Below are positions 1 through 6,754 of a stretch of 10,286 bases of DNA, piece by piece. Made by a program: the position numbers and the translations under genes. Position 1 is the first letter of the stretch. Every line of letters starts with the position of its first letter. The DNA comes from Labilithrix sp. (GTDB taxonomy: Bacteria; Myxococcota; Polyangia; Polyangiales; Polyangiaceae). The DNA lies in the NCBI GenBank assembly GCA_028287035.1, contig JAQBQL010000178.1:1-10286 (forward strand). Reading direction: 5' to 3'. Under the pieces are notes generated by a model. That model had not been told where the DNA came from and made no database searches. It worked only from the letters and a program-made list of their open reading frames with translations.

Positions 1-194
1 CCGCCGGTCGGACGATCGCCGGTCACCGTGTCGGCCGCGACGGGCGAGGCGTCGGGCGCGGCGCTGGCCGCGGCCGGTCCGCCGCTGCTGCCGGCGGGCG
101 GCGCTTCCGACTTCGTGCACCCGGACATCGTGAGGGCGAGCAGGACCACGACCGGCACGCGGATCTGCCGGAGGATGGTGGAGCGGGCGACCAT
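1..194 (-). CDS. Partial lipoprotein (N-terminus only), function unknown
   Basis: Read on the minus strand from an ATG at 194, the sequence encodes a textbook type II signal peptide. It has a basic start (residues 1-12, with Arg at 4, 9 and 12), a hydrophobic core (VPVVVLLALTM, 13-23) and a lipobox ending MSGC with the lipidated Cys at residue 26. After the Cys come TKSEAPPAGSSGG and a low-complexity Ala/Pro/Gly/Ser/Asp tether, as in many outer-membrane lipoproteins. Lys at +3 does not suggest inner-membrane retention. Only 64 codons are inside the window and the body of the protein lies beyond base 1, so the function cannot be given. It is divergent from the thymidine phosphorylase gene and its start lies 58 bp from that start codon. 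No strong Shine-Dalgarno sequence is visible. The lipoprotein call is strong; the exact start is moderately sure. Confidence 0.8.
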   Translation of the reverse strand, partial: MVARSTILRQIRVPVVVLLALTMSGCTKSEAPPAGSSGGPAAASAAPDASPVAADTVTGDRPTG

Positions 195-252
195 GCGCGG
201 GAGCTTACACAAAAGAGGCGCCTCGGCGGCGCTCGGGGTAAGGATCGCCGCG
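195..252. promoter_or_regulatory. Divergent intergenic region with a 10-bp palindrome
   Basis: This 58-bp gap separates the divergent starts of the lipoprotein and the thymidine phosphorylase, so at least one promoter should lie in or near it. It contains a locally AT-richer stretch (TTACACAAAAGA, about 205-216) next to a perfect 10-bp palindrome, GAGGCGCCTC, at 215-224. The position is right for an operator, but a 10-bp GC palindrome is weak evidence at this GC content. I cannot define -35/-10 boxes with confidence. Confidence 0.3.
239..244 (+). promoter_or_regulatory. Ribosome binding site deciding the deoA start
   Basis: TAAGGA lies 8 nt before the ATG at 253. It selects this codon over upstream in-frame starts such as the one at 28. 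The extra N-terminal residues those starts would add have no counterpart in the family and lie antisense to the divergent lipoprotein. Confidence 0.6.
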
Positions 253-1569
253 ATGGAAAGAACCCTGGTGGAGCTCCTCGCGAGCAAGCGCGACGGTCAC
301 GTGCTCGCCGAGTCCGAGATCCGGCGCCTCATCACCTCGTTCACCGACGGGCAGCTCGCGGACTACCAGATGGCCGCGTTCCTCATGGCGGTGTTCTTCC
401 GCGGCCTCGACGACGCGGAGACCGTCGCGCTCACCGAGGCGATGCTCCACTCCGGGTCCGTCCTCGACCTGAAGGGCGTCGCGGGGATCAAGGTCGACAA
501 GCACTCGACGGGCGGGGTCGGCGACAAGGTGTCCATCTGCCTCGCGCCCCTCGTGGCGGCGTGCGGCGTGCCGGTGCCCATGGTGAGCGGCCGCGGCCTC
601 GGCCACACCGGCGGAACGCTCGACAAGCTCGAGGCCATCCCGGGCTTCCGGACCGACCTCTCCACCCAGGATTTCGCCCGGATCGTCGGCGAGATCGGCA
701 CCTGCATGATCGGCCAGACGAAGGACATCGCGCCGGCCGACAAGCGCATCTACGCGCTCCGCGACGTGACCGCGACGGTCGAGTCGATCCCGCTCATCGT
801 CGCGTCCATCCTGTCGAAGAAGCTCGCCGAGGGCATCGACGGGCTCGTCCTCGACGTGAAGGTCGGGCGCGGCGCGTTCATGAAGGACGAGGCGCGCGCC
901 ACCGATCTCGCCGACAAGCTGGTGCGCGTCGGCACGCGCGCCGGCAAGAAGGTGGTCGCGGTGCTCACCCGCATGGACACCCCGCTCGGCAGGACCGTCG
1001 GCAACGCCAACGAGACACGTGAGGCGCTCGAGGTGCTGCACGGAAAGGGACCCGCCGATCTCGTCGAATGCACGCTCGTGCTCGGCGCGGAGATGCTGGT
1101 GCTCGGCGGCGTCGCGTCCGACGTCGCGGACGGGCGCAGGAAGCTCGAGGAGGCGATCGCCAAGGGCACCGCGGTGCGCACCATGGAGCGAATGGTCGAG
1201 GCCCAGGGCGGCGATCCGAAGGTCGTCGCCAGGCCCGAGCTCCTCGACGTCGCGGGCCACGTCCTCGAGGTCCGCGCGTCGCGGGCGGGCTTCGTGAGCG
1301 AGCTCGACGCGCTCGCGATCGGGCTCACCGGGGTGGCGATGGGGGCCGGACGGACGCGCGCCGATCAGAAGGTCGACCCGGCCGTCGGGATCGAGCTCGA
1401 CGCGAAGCCGGGCGACCCTGTGCAGGTCGGCCAGGTGGTGGCGCGGCTCTTCGTGCGCGACGCGAAGGCGGCCGACGCCGGGCTCGTCGAGCGCGTCGCC
1501 GGCGCCTTCCGGTACGAGGACGTCGCGCCCGCCGCGACGCCGCTCGTCGTCAAGCGCATCACCGCGTGA
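253..1569 (+). CDS. deoA: Thymidine phosphorylase (pyrimidine nucleoside phosphorylase family)
   Basis: It catalyses thymidine + phosphate to thymine + 2-deoxyribose-1-phosphate in the cytosol, for pyrimidine salvage and catabolism. The product is 438 aa, the usual family size, with an N-terminal helical domain (1-65), the glycosyltransferase family 3 alpha/beta domain (about 75-320) and the PYNP C-terminal domain (about 345-420). The family signature SGRGLGHTGGTLDKLE is at 112-127. The phosphate loop KHSTGGVGDK is at 83-92. The base-binding residues Arg170, Ser185 and Lys189 match Arg171, Ser186 and Lys190 of the E. coli enzyme. The residue before VSGRG is Met110, as in E. coli DeoA; Bacillus-type broad-specificity enzymes have Lys there, so I favour thymidine phosphorylase over Pdp. 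The ATG at 253 is chosen for its ribosome site and family length. No other deo gene is adjacent. Its stop faces the kinase-like gene's stop 14 bp away. Confidence 0.93.
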   Translation: MERTLVELLASKRDGHVLAESEIRRLITSFTDGQLADYQMAAFLMAVFFRGLDDAETVALTEAMLHSGSVLDLKGVAGIKVDKHSTGGVGDKVSICLAPLVAACGVPVPMVSGRGLGHTGGTLDKLEAIPGFRTDLSTQDFARIVGEIGTCMIGQTKDIAPADKRIYALRDVTATVESIPLIVASILSKKLAEGIDGLVLDVKVGRGAFMKDEARATDLADKLVRVGTRAGKKVVAVLTRMDTPLGRTVGNANETREALEVLHGKGPADLVECTLVLGAEMLVLGGVASDVADGRRKLEEAIAKGTAVRTMERMVEAQGGDPKVVARPELLDVAGHVLEVRASRAGFVSELDALAIGLTGVAMGAGRTRADQKVDPAVGIELDAKPGDPVQVGQVVARLFVRDAKAADAGLVERVAGAFRYEDVAPAATPLVVKRITA

Positions 1570-1583
1570 ACGGCGCGGCCCCT

Positions 1584-3227
1584 TCAGCGCGGAAGCAGTG
1601 ACGCGAGCGCGCTGAGCTCGACGGCGCCGAACACCAGCGCGCCCGCGATGGCCGCGATGGCGAGGCCGCCCAGCTTGCCCGCGCCGCGTGCCTGGGTGAT
1701 GCGCCGGCTCGCCCGCCCGAGCATGCCCAGGCCGAGCAGCGTCGCTGCCAGCGGTGCGAGGTAGGGCACGAGGAGAACGCCGTCGGGCGGCGTCGGGTTC
1801 TCGCCGGTCGACGCCAGCGTGACCGTGACCATCGCGAGCGCAAGAAGCAGCAGGACGCCGCCGGCGGCGACGACCCACCACGAGCGCGGACGGAGGCGAA
1901 GGCCGACGAAGAACGCCGCGCCCGCCACGACGAGGGTGACCAGCGCGACGGCGCCGCTCTCGTTCGCGGACGAGCCGTCGAAGGCGTGCGGGAGGAGGGC
2001 GCTCGTGGTCCGCCCGCCCGCGCGGTGGACGAGGTGGAAGAGCCCAGCGCCCGTGCCGCCGGCGACGACGAGGGCGAGCAGGATGCCGACCAGGATGCCG
2101 AAGAAGCCCGCCTCGCGGGGTCGCGGCGTGGGCCGCGAGCGCGTCGACAGGCGCGAGGGCGCGCCGAGCTCGAGCCCGGTGCCGGAGAGGGAGGGCCGGC
2201 TCGAGACGGGCCCGGCGTGCATGCCCGACGGTCGGCTCGCCCGGTCGTATCCGGCGGCGGGCGCGGCGGACGTCGTGATGTTCCGCTCGATCTGCATGTC
2301 GAGATCGTCGTCGTCACCGTGGTCGAAGGCGATGCCGTGCGCGGGAGGCGAGGAGACGGGAGGCGCCGCCACCGAGGGCATCTGTCCCGACGGCCGGCGC
2401 GGCGGCGTGGAGAGGGCGGGCACGGACGGCACCGGCAGATCGAGATGCGCGAACGCCGCCGCTGCCGCGCTCCGGACCGACGTGGGGCCGCTGACGCCGG
2501 GCGCGGTCACCGGACGGACCGCCGCCATGCGCATCGACGAGGGCGATGAGGCCGCGGGCAGCGTTCCCGAGGAGCGACGATGCATGGCGCCGGCTCCCGG
2601 CAGGTCGAGGTCGGGTATCGCGGCTCCACGGTCCGGCGCGGCACCGAGCGCCCCGGAAGGCGCGCGCGAGGCGACCCACCGCGCGACGTCGGCGGCGCTC
2701 GCCTCCGGGATCCCGGCGGCGGCGCGCGCGCCGGAGAGTGCATGCCGAAGGGCGGCGACGTTGTCGAAGCGTGCCTCCGGCGCTCTCGCGAGCGCGCTCG
2801 CCAGCACGTCGTCGAGGATCTGCGGCACGCCGCTCGTCAGCGCCGACACGAGAGGAGCGGACTCGGTCGCGGCGGCACGCGCGCTCGAGGCGCCGTCGCC
2901 GCGTGCGAACAGCGGCCGCCCCGCCAGCAGCTCCCACGCGATGACGCCGACCGCGAACACCTCGGAACGCTCCGACGGGGCCTGACCGGCGACCTCTTCC
3001 GGCGCGCGATGCGCGGGCGAGCCGGGGCCCGCGGCGACCGCCAGCGACCCGTCTCGTCCGAGCGTCACCTGGCCGGGCGCGACGCCCGGCACGCGGCCGG
3101 GCGCGCTCTCGAGGGCGCGCGCCATGCCGAGGACGATCGCGATCGCGATGGGCGGCGGCACCGGGCCCGCAGGCCCCGCCATGAGCTCGGCGAGCGAGCG
3201 CGGTGGCCTGTGCGCGTCCTCGACCAC
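1584..3227 (-). CDS. N-lobe-less pseudokinase-like protein with C-terminal membrane segments
   Basis: The 547-aa product begins with what looks like only the C-lobe of a Ser/Thr protein kinase. SLAEL (11-15) and a long helix (27-41) correspond to helices D and E. APE is kept at 75-77. EVFAVGVIAWELLAGRPLF (89-107) matches helix F, and VLASALARAPEARF (141-154) matches the helix H/I region with its conserved Arg153. The catalytic loop reads VPGVAPGQV (46-54), with no HRD Asp, Lys or Asn. There is no DFG, and no glycine loop or VAIK lysine, so phosphotransfer is not expected. Residues 190-370 are a Pro/Ser/Ala-rich, probably disordered linker with an acidic DHGDDDDLD patch (302-310). About five hydrophobic segments follow (374-394, 425-444, 451-472, 483-503, 519-541). 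The start is GTG, with AGGT 6 nt upstream. It lies 12 nt after metG and is probably cotranscribed. A scaffold or sensor role is inference; the true function is unknown. Confidence 0.75.
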   Translation of the reverse strand: MVEDAHRPPRSLAELMAGPAGPVPPPIAIAIVLGMARALESAPGRVPGVAPGQVTLGRDGSLAVAAGPGSPAHRAPEEVAGQAPSERSEVFAVGVIAWELLAGRPLFARGDGASSARAAATESAPLVSALTSGVPQILDDVLASALARAPEARFDNVAALRHALSGARAAAGIPEASAADVARWVASRAPSGALGAAPDRGAAIPDLDLPGAGAMHRRSSGTLPAASSPSSMRMAAVRPVTAPGVSGPTSVRSAAAAAFAHLDLPVPSVPALSTPPRRPSGQMPSVAAPPVSSPPAHGIAFDHGDDDDLDMQIERNITTSAAPAAGYDRASRPSGMHAGPVSSRPSLSGTGLELGAPSRLSTRSRPTPRPREAGFFGILVGILLALVVAGGTGAGLFHLVHRAGGRTTSALLPHAFDGSSANESGAVALVTLVVAGAAFFVGLRLRPRSWWVVAAGGVLLLLALAMVTVTLASTGENPTPPDGVLLVPYLAPLAATLLGLGMLGRASRRITQARGAGKLGGLAIAAIAGALVFGAVELSALASLLPR

Positions 3228-3239
3228 GCTCGACCTATA

Positions 3240-5243
3240 TCACTTCAGGCGAGCGCCCGGCGGGGCGTCGCCGTCGATGGTGGCAAGGCGAAGGTCCTCG
3301 GACGGGCCGCTCGCGAGCAGCATCCCCTGCGAGACGAGCTTCACCTTCTTGCCGTCGATCTCCGCCGAGCCGAACTCGCGCGGGGCGAGGTTCGCGACGA
3401 CGACCACCTTCCTCCCGACGAGCTGGTCCGGCTGGAACGAGAGCGCGAGGCCGGCGACGATGATGCGAGGCTCGGGCTCACCGAGGTCCACGGTGAGCCG
3501 GAGCAGCTTGTCCTTCTTGGGGACCTTCTGGCACGTGACGACCACGCCGACGCGGAGATCGACGGTCGCGAACTGGTCATAGGTGATCGCGCCTTCGGGC
3601 ACGGGCGCGACCGGCGCGGCGGGCTTCACGGAGGCCGGCTTCGGCTCCTTCACGACCTTCGGCACCAGCTTCTCGAGGAGCTCGGCCACCTGCTTGGCGT
3701 CGTACGTCGGGAAGAGCGGGCCGGCCGGCGCGAGGGCGAGGCCAGCACGGATGCTCGGCAGGTTGGTCGGCCACACGTCGTTGCCGATCGCGCCGCGCAC
3801 CGGAAGGAGCCCGAGCTGCGCGCGCATCGCATCGGCCTTCACCGGCATCGCCGGCGCGAGCATGACGGAGAGCGCCTCGAGCACGCGCAGGCAGCGCGAC
3901 AGGATCTTGTTCACGCGTCCGACGTTGCCCTTGCCGGCCTCGGCCCACGGCTCGGCCTTGGCGATGTAGAGGTTCGCGGCGTTGGACAGCTTCATCGCGC
4001 AGTCGAGCGCCTGGTGCGGAGCGAGCGTGAGCCACGCCTCCTTCGCTCCGTTCACGAGGGTCCGGTACGACTCGCCGAGCTCGGCCTCCAGGGGGCCGTC
4101 GGTGCACGGGTCGTCGTCGGGGTGCTTGCTGCCGGTGTTCTTCGCGCAGAGGCCGATGACGCGCGAGAGGAGGTTGCCGAGGTTCTTGCCGAGATCGGCG
4201 TTGTACCGCTCGAGGAGCGCCGCATGATCGAAGTCGCCGTCCTGCCCGAACGTGATGGCGCGGAGCAGGTGGTAGCGGAGGACGTCGGGCCCGACCTCCT
4301 CGGCGAGGCGCAGCGGGTCGACCGCGTTGCGCAGCGACTTCGACATCTTGTGGCCGTCGACGGTGAGGAAGCCGTGCGCGTACACGACGCTCGGCAGCTC
4401 CTCCTCGCGATAGCCGGCACTCAGCAGGAACGCCGGCCAGAACACCGCGTGGAAGCGCAGGATGTCCTTGCCGACGATGTGGACGACCTTCGCGCTCGGG
4501 GACCAGAAACGCGTGAGGTCGCCGGAGCCGAGCGCGCTCCGGTAGTTGGTGAGCGCGTCGAACCACACGTACATGACGTGGCGCGGGTTGCCGGGGACGG
4601 GGATGCCCCACGCGAAGGTGGTGCGCGAGACCGACAGGTCCTTCAGGCCGCTCTGCACGAAGGAGAGGACCTCGTTGCGGCGCGACTCGGGCTGGATGAA
4701 CTCGGGATGGCGCGCGTAGAAGTCGAGCAGGGGCTTTTGCCACTTCTCGAGGCGGAAGAAGTACGACGACTCCTTCATGCGCTCGACCGCGGTCTTGTGG
4801 ATGGGGCACAGGTTGCCGGGCTGCTCGAGCTCCTTCTCGGTCTTCAGCGACTCGCAGCCGACGCAGTACCAGCCCTCGTACTCGCCCTCGTAGAGGTCAC
4901 CCTTCGCCTCGATCTTCTTCCAGAGGTCCTGGACGAACGCCTCGTGATCCGGGTCGGTGGTGCGGATGAAACGGTCGGGAGACACCTCGAGCTTCGGCCA
5001 CGCCTCGCGGAAGCGCGCGCTGATGCGGTCGGTGAACGCCTTCGGAGCGAGGGAGGCGGCCTGGGCCTCGCGCTCGATCTTGAGACCGTGCTCGTCGGTC
5101 CCGGTGAGCATGAACGTCTCGTCGCCGATGATCTGGTGAAAGCGCCGGAGGGCGTCCGTCACGATCGTCGTGTACGCGGTGCCGAGGTGCGGCACGTCGT
5201 TGACGTAGTAGATCGGCGTCGTGACGTAGAAGCGTCCGGGCAT
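3240..5243 (-). CDS. metG: Methionine--tRNA ligase
   Basis: This cytosolic class I synthetase charges tRNA-Met for initiation and elongation. It has 667 aa, close to the 677 of E. coli MetG. The ATP-site motif of the Rossmann fold appears as HLGT (19-22) and the second signature as KMSKS (299-303). The zinc knuckle is Cys127-x2-Cys130 and Cys146-x2-His149, the single-knuckle type. The anticodon-binding helical domain spans about 335-520. After a Lys/Pro/Ala-rich linker, residues 553-667 form a Trbp111/EMAP-type OB-fold tRNA-binding domain (from ITYDQFATVDLRVG to about SQGMLLASG), which in other MetRS mediates dimerisation and tRNA binding. The ATG at 5243 gives the expected N-terminus; a TAA lies five codons upstream in frame. 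No clear Shine-Dalgarno sequence precedes it, since the only AGGTGA is 21 nt away. It sits 29 nt after the upstream gene and 12 nt before the kinase-like gene, so all three are probably cotranscribed. Confidence 0.97.
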   Translation of the reverse strand: MPGRFYVTTPIYYVNDVPHLGTAYTTIVTDALRRFHQIIGDETFMLTGTDEHGLKIEREAQAASLAPKAFTDRISARFREAWPKLEVSPDRFIRTTDPDHEAFVQDLWKKIEAKGDLYEGEYEGWYCVGCESLKTEKELEQPGNLCPIHKTAVERMKESSYFFRLEKWQKPLLDFYARHPEFIQPESRRNEVLSFVQSGLKDLSVSRTTFAWGIPVPGNPRHVMYVWFDALTNYRSALGSGDLTRFWSPSAKVVHIVGKDILRFHAVFWPAFLLSAGYREEELPSVVYAHGFLTVDGHKMSKSLRNAVDPLRLAEEVGPDVLRYHLLRAITFGQDGDFDHAALLERYNADLGKNLGNLLSRVIGLCAKNTGSKHPDDDPCTDGPLEAELGESYRTLVNGAKEAWLTLAPHQALDCAMKLSNAANLYIAKAEPWAEAGKGNVGRVNKILSRCLRVLEALSVMLAPAMPVKADAMRAQLGLLPVRGAIGNDVWPTNLPSIRAGLALAPAGPLFPTYDAKQVAELLEKLVPKVVKEPKPASVKPAAPVAPVPEGAITYDQFATVDLRVGVVVTCQKVPKKDKLLRLTVDLGEPEPRIIVAGLALSFQPDQLVGRKVVVVANLAPREFGSAEIDGKKVKLVSQGMLLASGPSEDLRLATIDGDAPPGARLK

Positions 5244-5272
5244 GGCCGGAACGGCTTAGCACGATCACCTGG

Positions 5273-6340
5273 TCAGCTGTGCGCGGAGAGCTTCGCGCGC
5301 GGCGCCGGCGGCTCGGGCACCACGCGCGCGGCGAGCGGCGCGTCGTCGAGCACGCGGCGAACCGCCATCATGAACGGCCGGTCGATGGCGACGCGAACGT
5401 CGCGCGCGGGCGGCGTCTCGGCGGGTGCCTGCAGCAGGCGAAGATCGCGCGTGAGCGTGCGACCGAGGCGCCCGTGCGCGTCGCGCTGCGCGGTCGGCTC
5501 GCGCGGGACGATCGAGGCAGGCATCGGCGCGACGAGGACCACCTCGGCACCGGCCTGCTTGATCCACGTGGCCTGGTAGAGCGCCGCGGCGTGGCCCGTC
5601 GATTCGTGGAACATGAGCGGACGCCACTCGAGCTGGCTCGTGAGGTCGAAGCTGCGCTCGCCGACCGCCAGCGTCGCGCGGTCGAGCGCGATCGGCAGCC
5701 CGCGGCCGTCGCTCAGGAAGATGCGGCCGAGCGCGTGCTTGTCGTGACGCTCGATGCGGCGGACGAGAGCGGCCGTGGAGGCCGACGTCAGCGCGGCCTC
5801 GTGGGCGACGCCGTCGACGAGGTCGAGGTCGGCGAGCACCGCGATGCGCGCGAGGAGCTCGTCATCGAGATCGGAGCGCTCGTCGATGCGCGCCGGCACG
5901 TAGCGCGTCTGGGTGGCGGTCGTGAAGGCGAGAAGCCCGGTCGGACGCCCGTAGGATGCGAGCAGTGACACGCCGAACGGGGCCTCCCACGAGACGAGGT
6001 CGGACGCTCCGCTCGCGTTGACGCGCGTGAGCCCGCGCCCGTCTGCCTGCAGGTACGCGCCGCTCGGCTCGCCCGCGGGCCGCCGCGTCGCGAGCGTCCA
6101 CACGAGCGGCGCGAGCCCCGCCACCGCGAGCAGGACCTGCGCGAGGAGCGGGAGCGGCGCGGCGATCACGACGCCGAGGACACCGAGGGCGATCGCGCCG
6201 GCGACGATGCGGCGGGCGCGGTCGCGACGAGGCGGCGGCGGCGTGCCCCGCAGGAGAGCGAAGCGCTCGGCGCGGGTCTCCGCCGCGCTGGATCCCAGCT
6301 CCGCCTGGGCGCCCGAGACTCGCGAATCCTGCCGACGCAT
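5273..6340 (-). CDS. Two-TM membrane-anchored protein of unknown function
   Basis: I do not recognise this 355-aa protein. A short polar N-terminus (1-44) with an Arg-rich stretch (RRDRARR, 38-44) is followed by two adjacent hydrophobic segments (about 45-64 and 65-84) separated only by a Pro, a likely helical hairpin. The remaining 270 residues are soluble. By the positive-inside rule (Arg before TM1 and Arg86-87 after TM2) both ends should be cytoplasmic. The soluble part mixes beta-rich and helical stretches. Its C-terminal tail is Pro/Ala/Arg-rich and ends KLSAHS. I see no enzyme motif. The ATG at 6340 is preferred because GAGGTG lies 7 nt before it; a longer in-frame start at 6514 would add a Cys/Arg/Gly-rich stretch that does not look coded. 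It is the first gene of the presumed transcript with metG, 29 nt ahead of it. The gene call is good; the function is unknown. Confidence 0.75.
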   Translation of the reverse strand: MRRQDSRVSGAQAELGSSAAETRAERFALLRGTPPPPRRDRARRIVAGAIALGVLGVVIAAPLPLLAQVLLAVAGLAPLVWTLATRRPAGEPSGAYLQADGRGLTRVNASGASDLVSWEAPFGVSLLASYGRPTGLLAFTTATQTRYVPARIDERSDLDDELLARIAVLADLDLVDGVAHEAALTSASTAALVRRIERHDKHALGRIFLSDGRGLPIALDRATLAVGERSFDLTSQLEWRPLMFHESTGHAAALYQATWIKQAGAEVVLVAPMPASIVPREPTAQRDAHGRLGRTLTRDLRLLQAPAETPPARDVRVAIDRPFMMAVRRVLDDAPLAARVVPEPPAPRAKLSAHS

Positions 6341-6347
6341 TCCGAGG

Positions 6348-6353
6348 CACCTC
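6348..6353 (-). promoter_or_regulatory. Ribosome binding site deciding the start at 6340
   Basis: On the minus strand GAGGTG lies 7 nt before the ATG at 6340, which supports that start over the longer in-frame one at 6514. The site is embedded in a near-palindrome (CGAGGTGCCTCG) that could fold into a small hairpin with a GTGC loop over the binding site. That stem has only four pairs and may have no effect. Confidence 0.5.
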
Positions 6354-6681
6354 GTGAGCGGCGTGCCTGCCCGCGCCGGGCAGCAGCGACCTTCACGAAA
6401 GTAGCACCAACCCACGGAGCCGCACGCGCGCGAAGAAGCGGGCCCGTGATCCGGTCGGCGAAGGTGCGAGCGCTCCGGGCCACCTCGGTCGGGATGATCG
6501 GCTTTCCACGCCATCGCCGGCGGGGGGGATGGCGGCTGACCAGGGGCGCGATGAGCATCCTGCCACAGGTGCGGCTAACGAGCGGCGTGCCTCCCCGTCC
6601 TGGCGCGTCACGCGTTTCGCAGCGCGAGCGGAAGCCGTGGAAATCTGTGCAAGGAGCTCGCGCATCCCTGGTGCCGGGCGT

Positions 6682-6697
6682 TGGCCCGTTCCGTGCT
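6682..6697 (+). promoter_or_regulatory. Candidate sigma-54 (-24/-12) promoter
   Basis: TGGCCCG-TTCC-GTGCT matches the RpoN consensus TGGCACG-N4-TTGCW at 10 of 12 defined positions. The near-invariant GG (-24) and GC (-12) are present with the required 10-bp spacing. Transcription would start near 6708, leaving a 5' leader of about 47 nt before the ATG at 6755. An inverted repeat at 6604-6614, about 70 bp upstream, could be an activator site, but that is speculative. The match was found by eye and not scored against background. Confidence 0.4.
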
Positions 6698-6754
6698 CAT
6701 GGTCGCCACGCTTGCACGACACATCGTCGAGCGAGACTTCCACGGAGCAAGTTC

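Larger units (their letters stand above)
6341..6754. other. 414-bp divergent intergenic region
   Basis: This gap lies between the start of the minus-strand membrane protein and the start of the lipoprotein pair. Open frames cross it, but their translations are Arg/Cys/Gly-rich, low in normal composition, and lack a credible start, so I call no gene. It holds a candidate sigma-54 promoter (6682-6697), an 11-bp inverted repeat CGCGTCACGCG (6604-6614), and a 7-bp stem CGCCATC/GATGGCG with a G-rich 12-nt loop (6509-6534). It must also hold the promoter of the minus-strand unit, which I could not identify. Confidence 0.5.

Noticed and set aside
205..1881. 558-codon open frame on the minus strand
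   Set aside because: It is antisense to deoA, Arg/Asp/His-rich and without motifs, whereas deoA has all its family signatures.
2580..5579. 999-codon open frame on the plus strand
   Set aside because: It lies antisense across metG and the neighbouring genes. The translation is Arg/Glu/Ala/Leu-rich with no domain, and its length comes from the high-GC third-position bias of the genes opposite.
6341..6514. N-terminal extension of the two-TM protein to an ATG at 6514
   Set aside because: The extra 58 residues have a Cys/Arg/Gly/Pro-rich, non-protein-like composition, and the ATG at 6340 has a proper GAGGTG site.
6509..6534. Hairpin CGCCATC/GATGGCG with a G-rich loop as a terminator or riboswitch
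   Set aside because: No T-run follows on either strand and no aptamer-like arrangement is seen; a 7-bp stem is common at this GC.
6446..6754. N-terminal extension of the DUF4398 lipoprotein
   Set aside because: It would bury the signal peptide behind 103 Arg-rich residues; the ATG at 6755 has a ribosome site and gives a correct lipoprotein leader.
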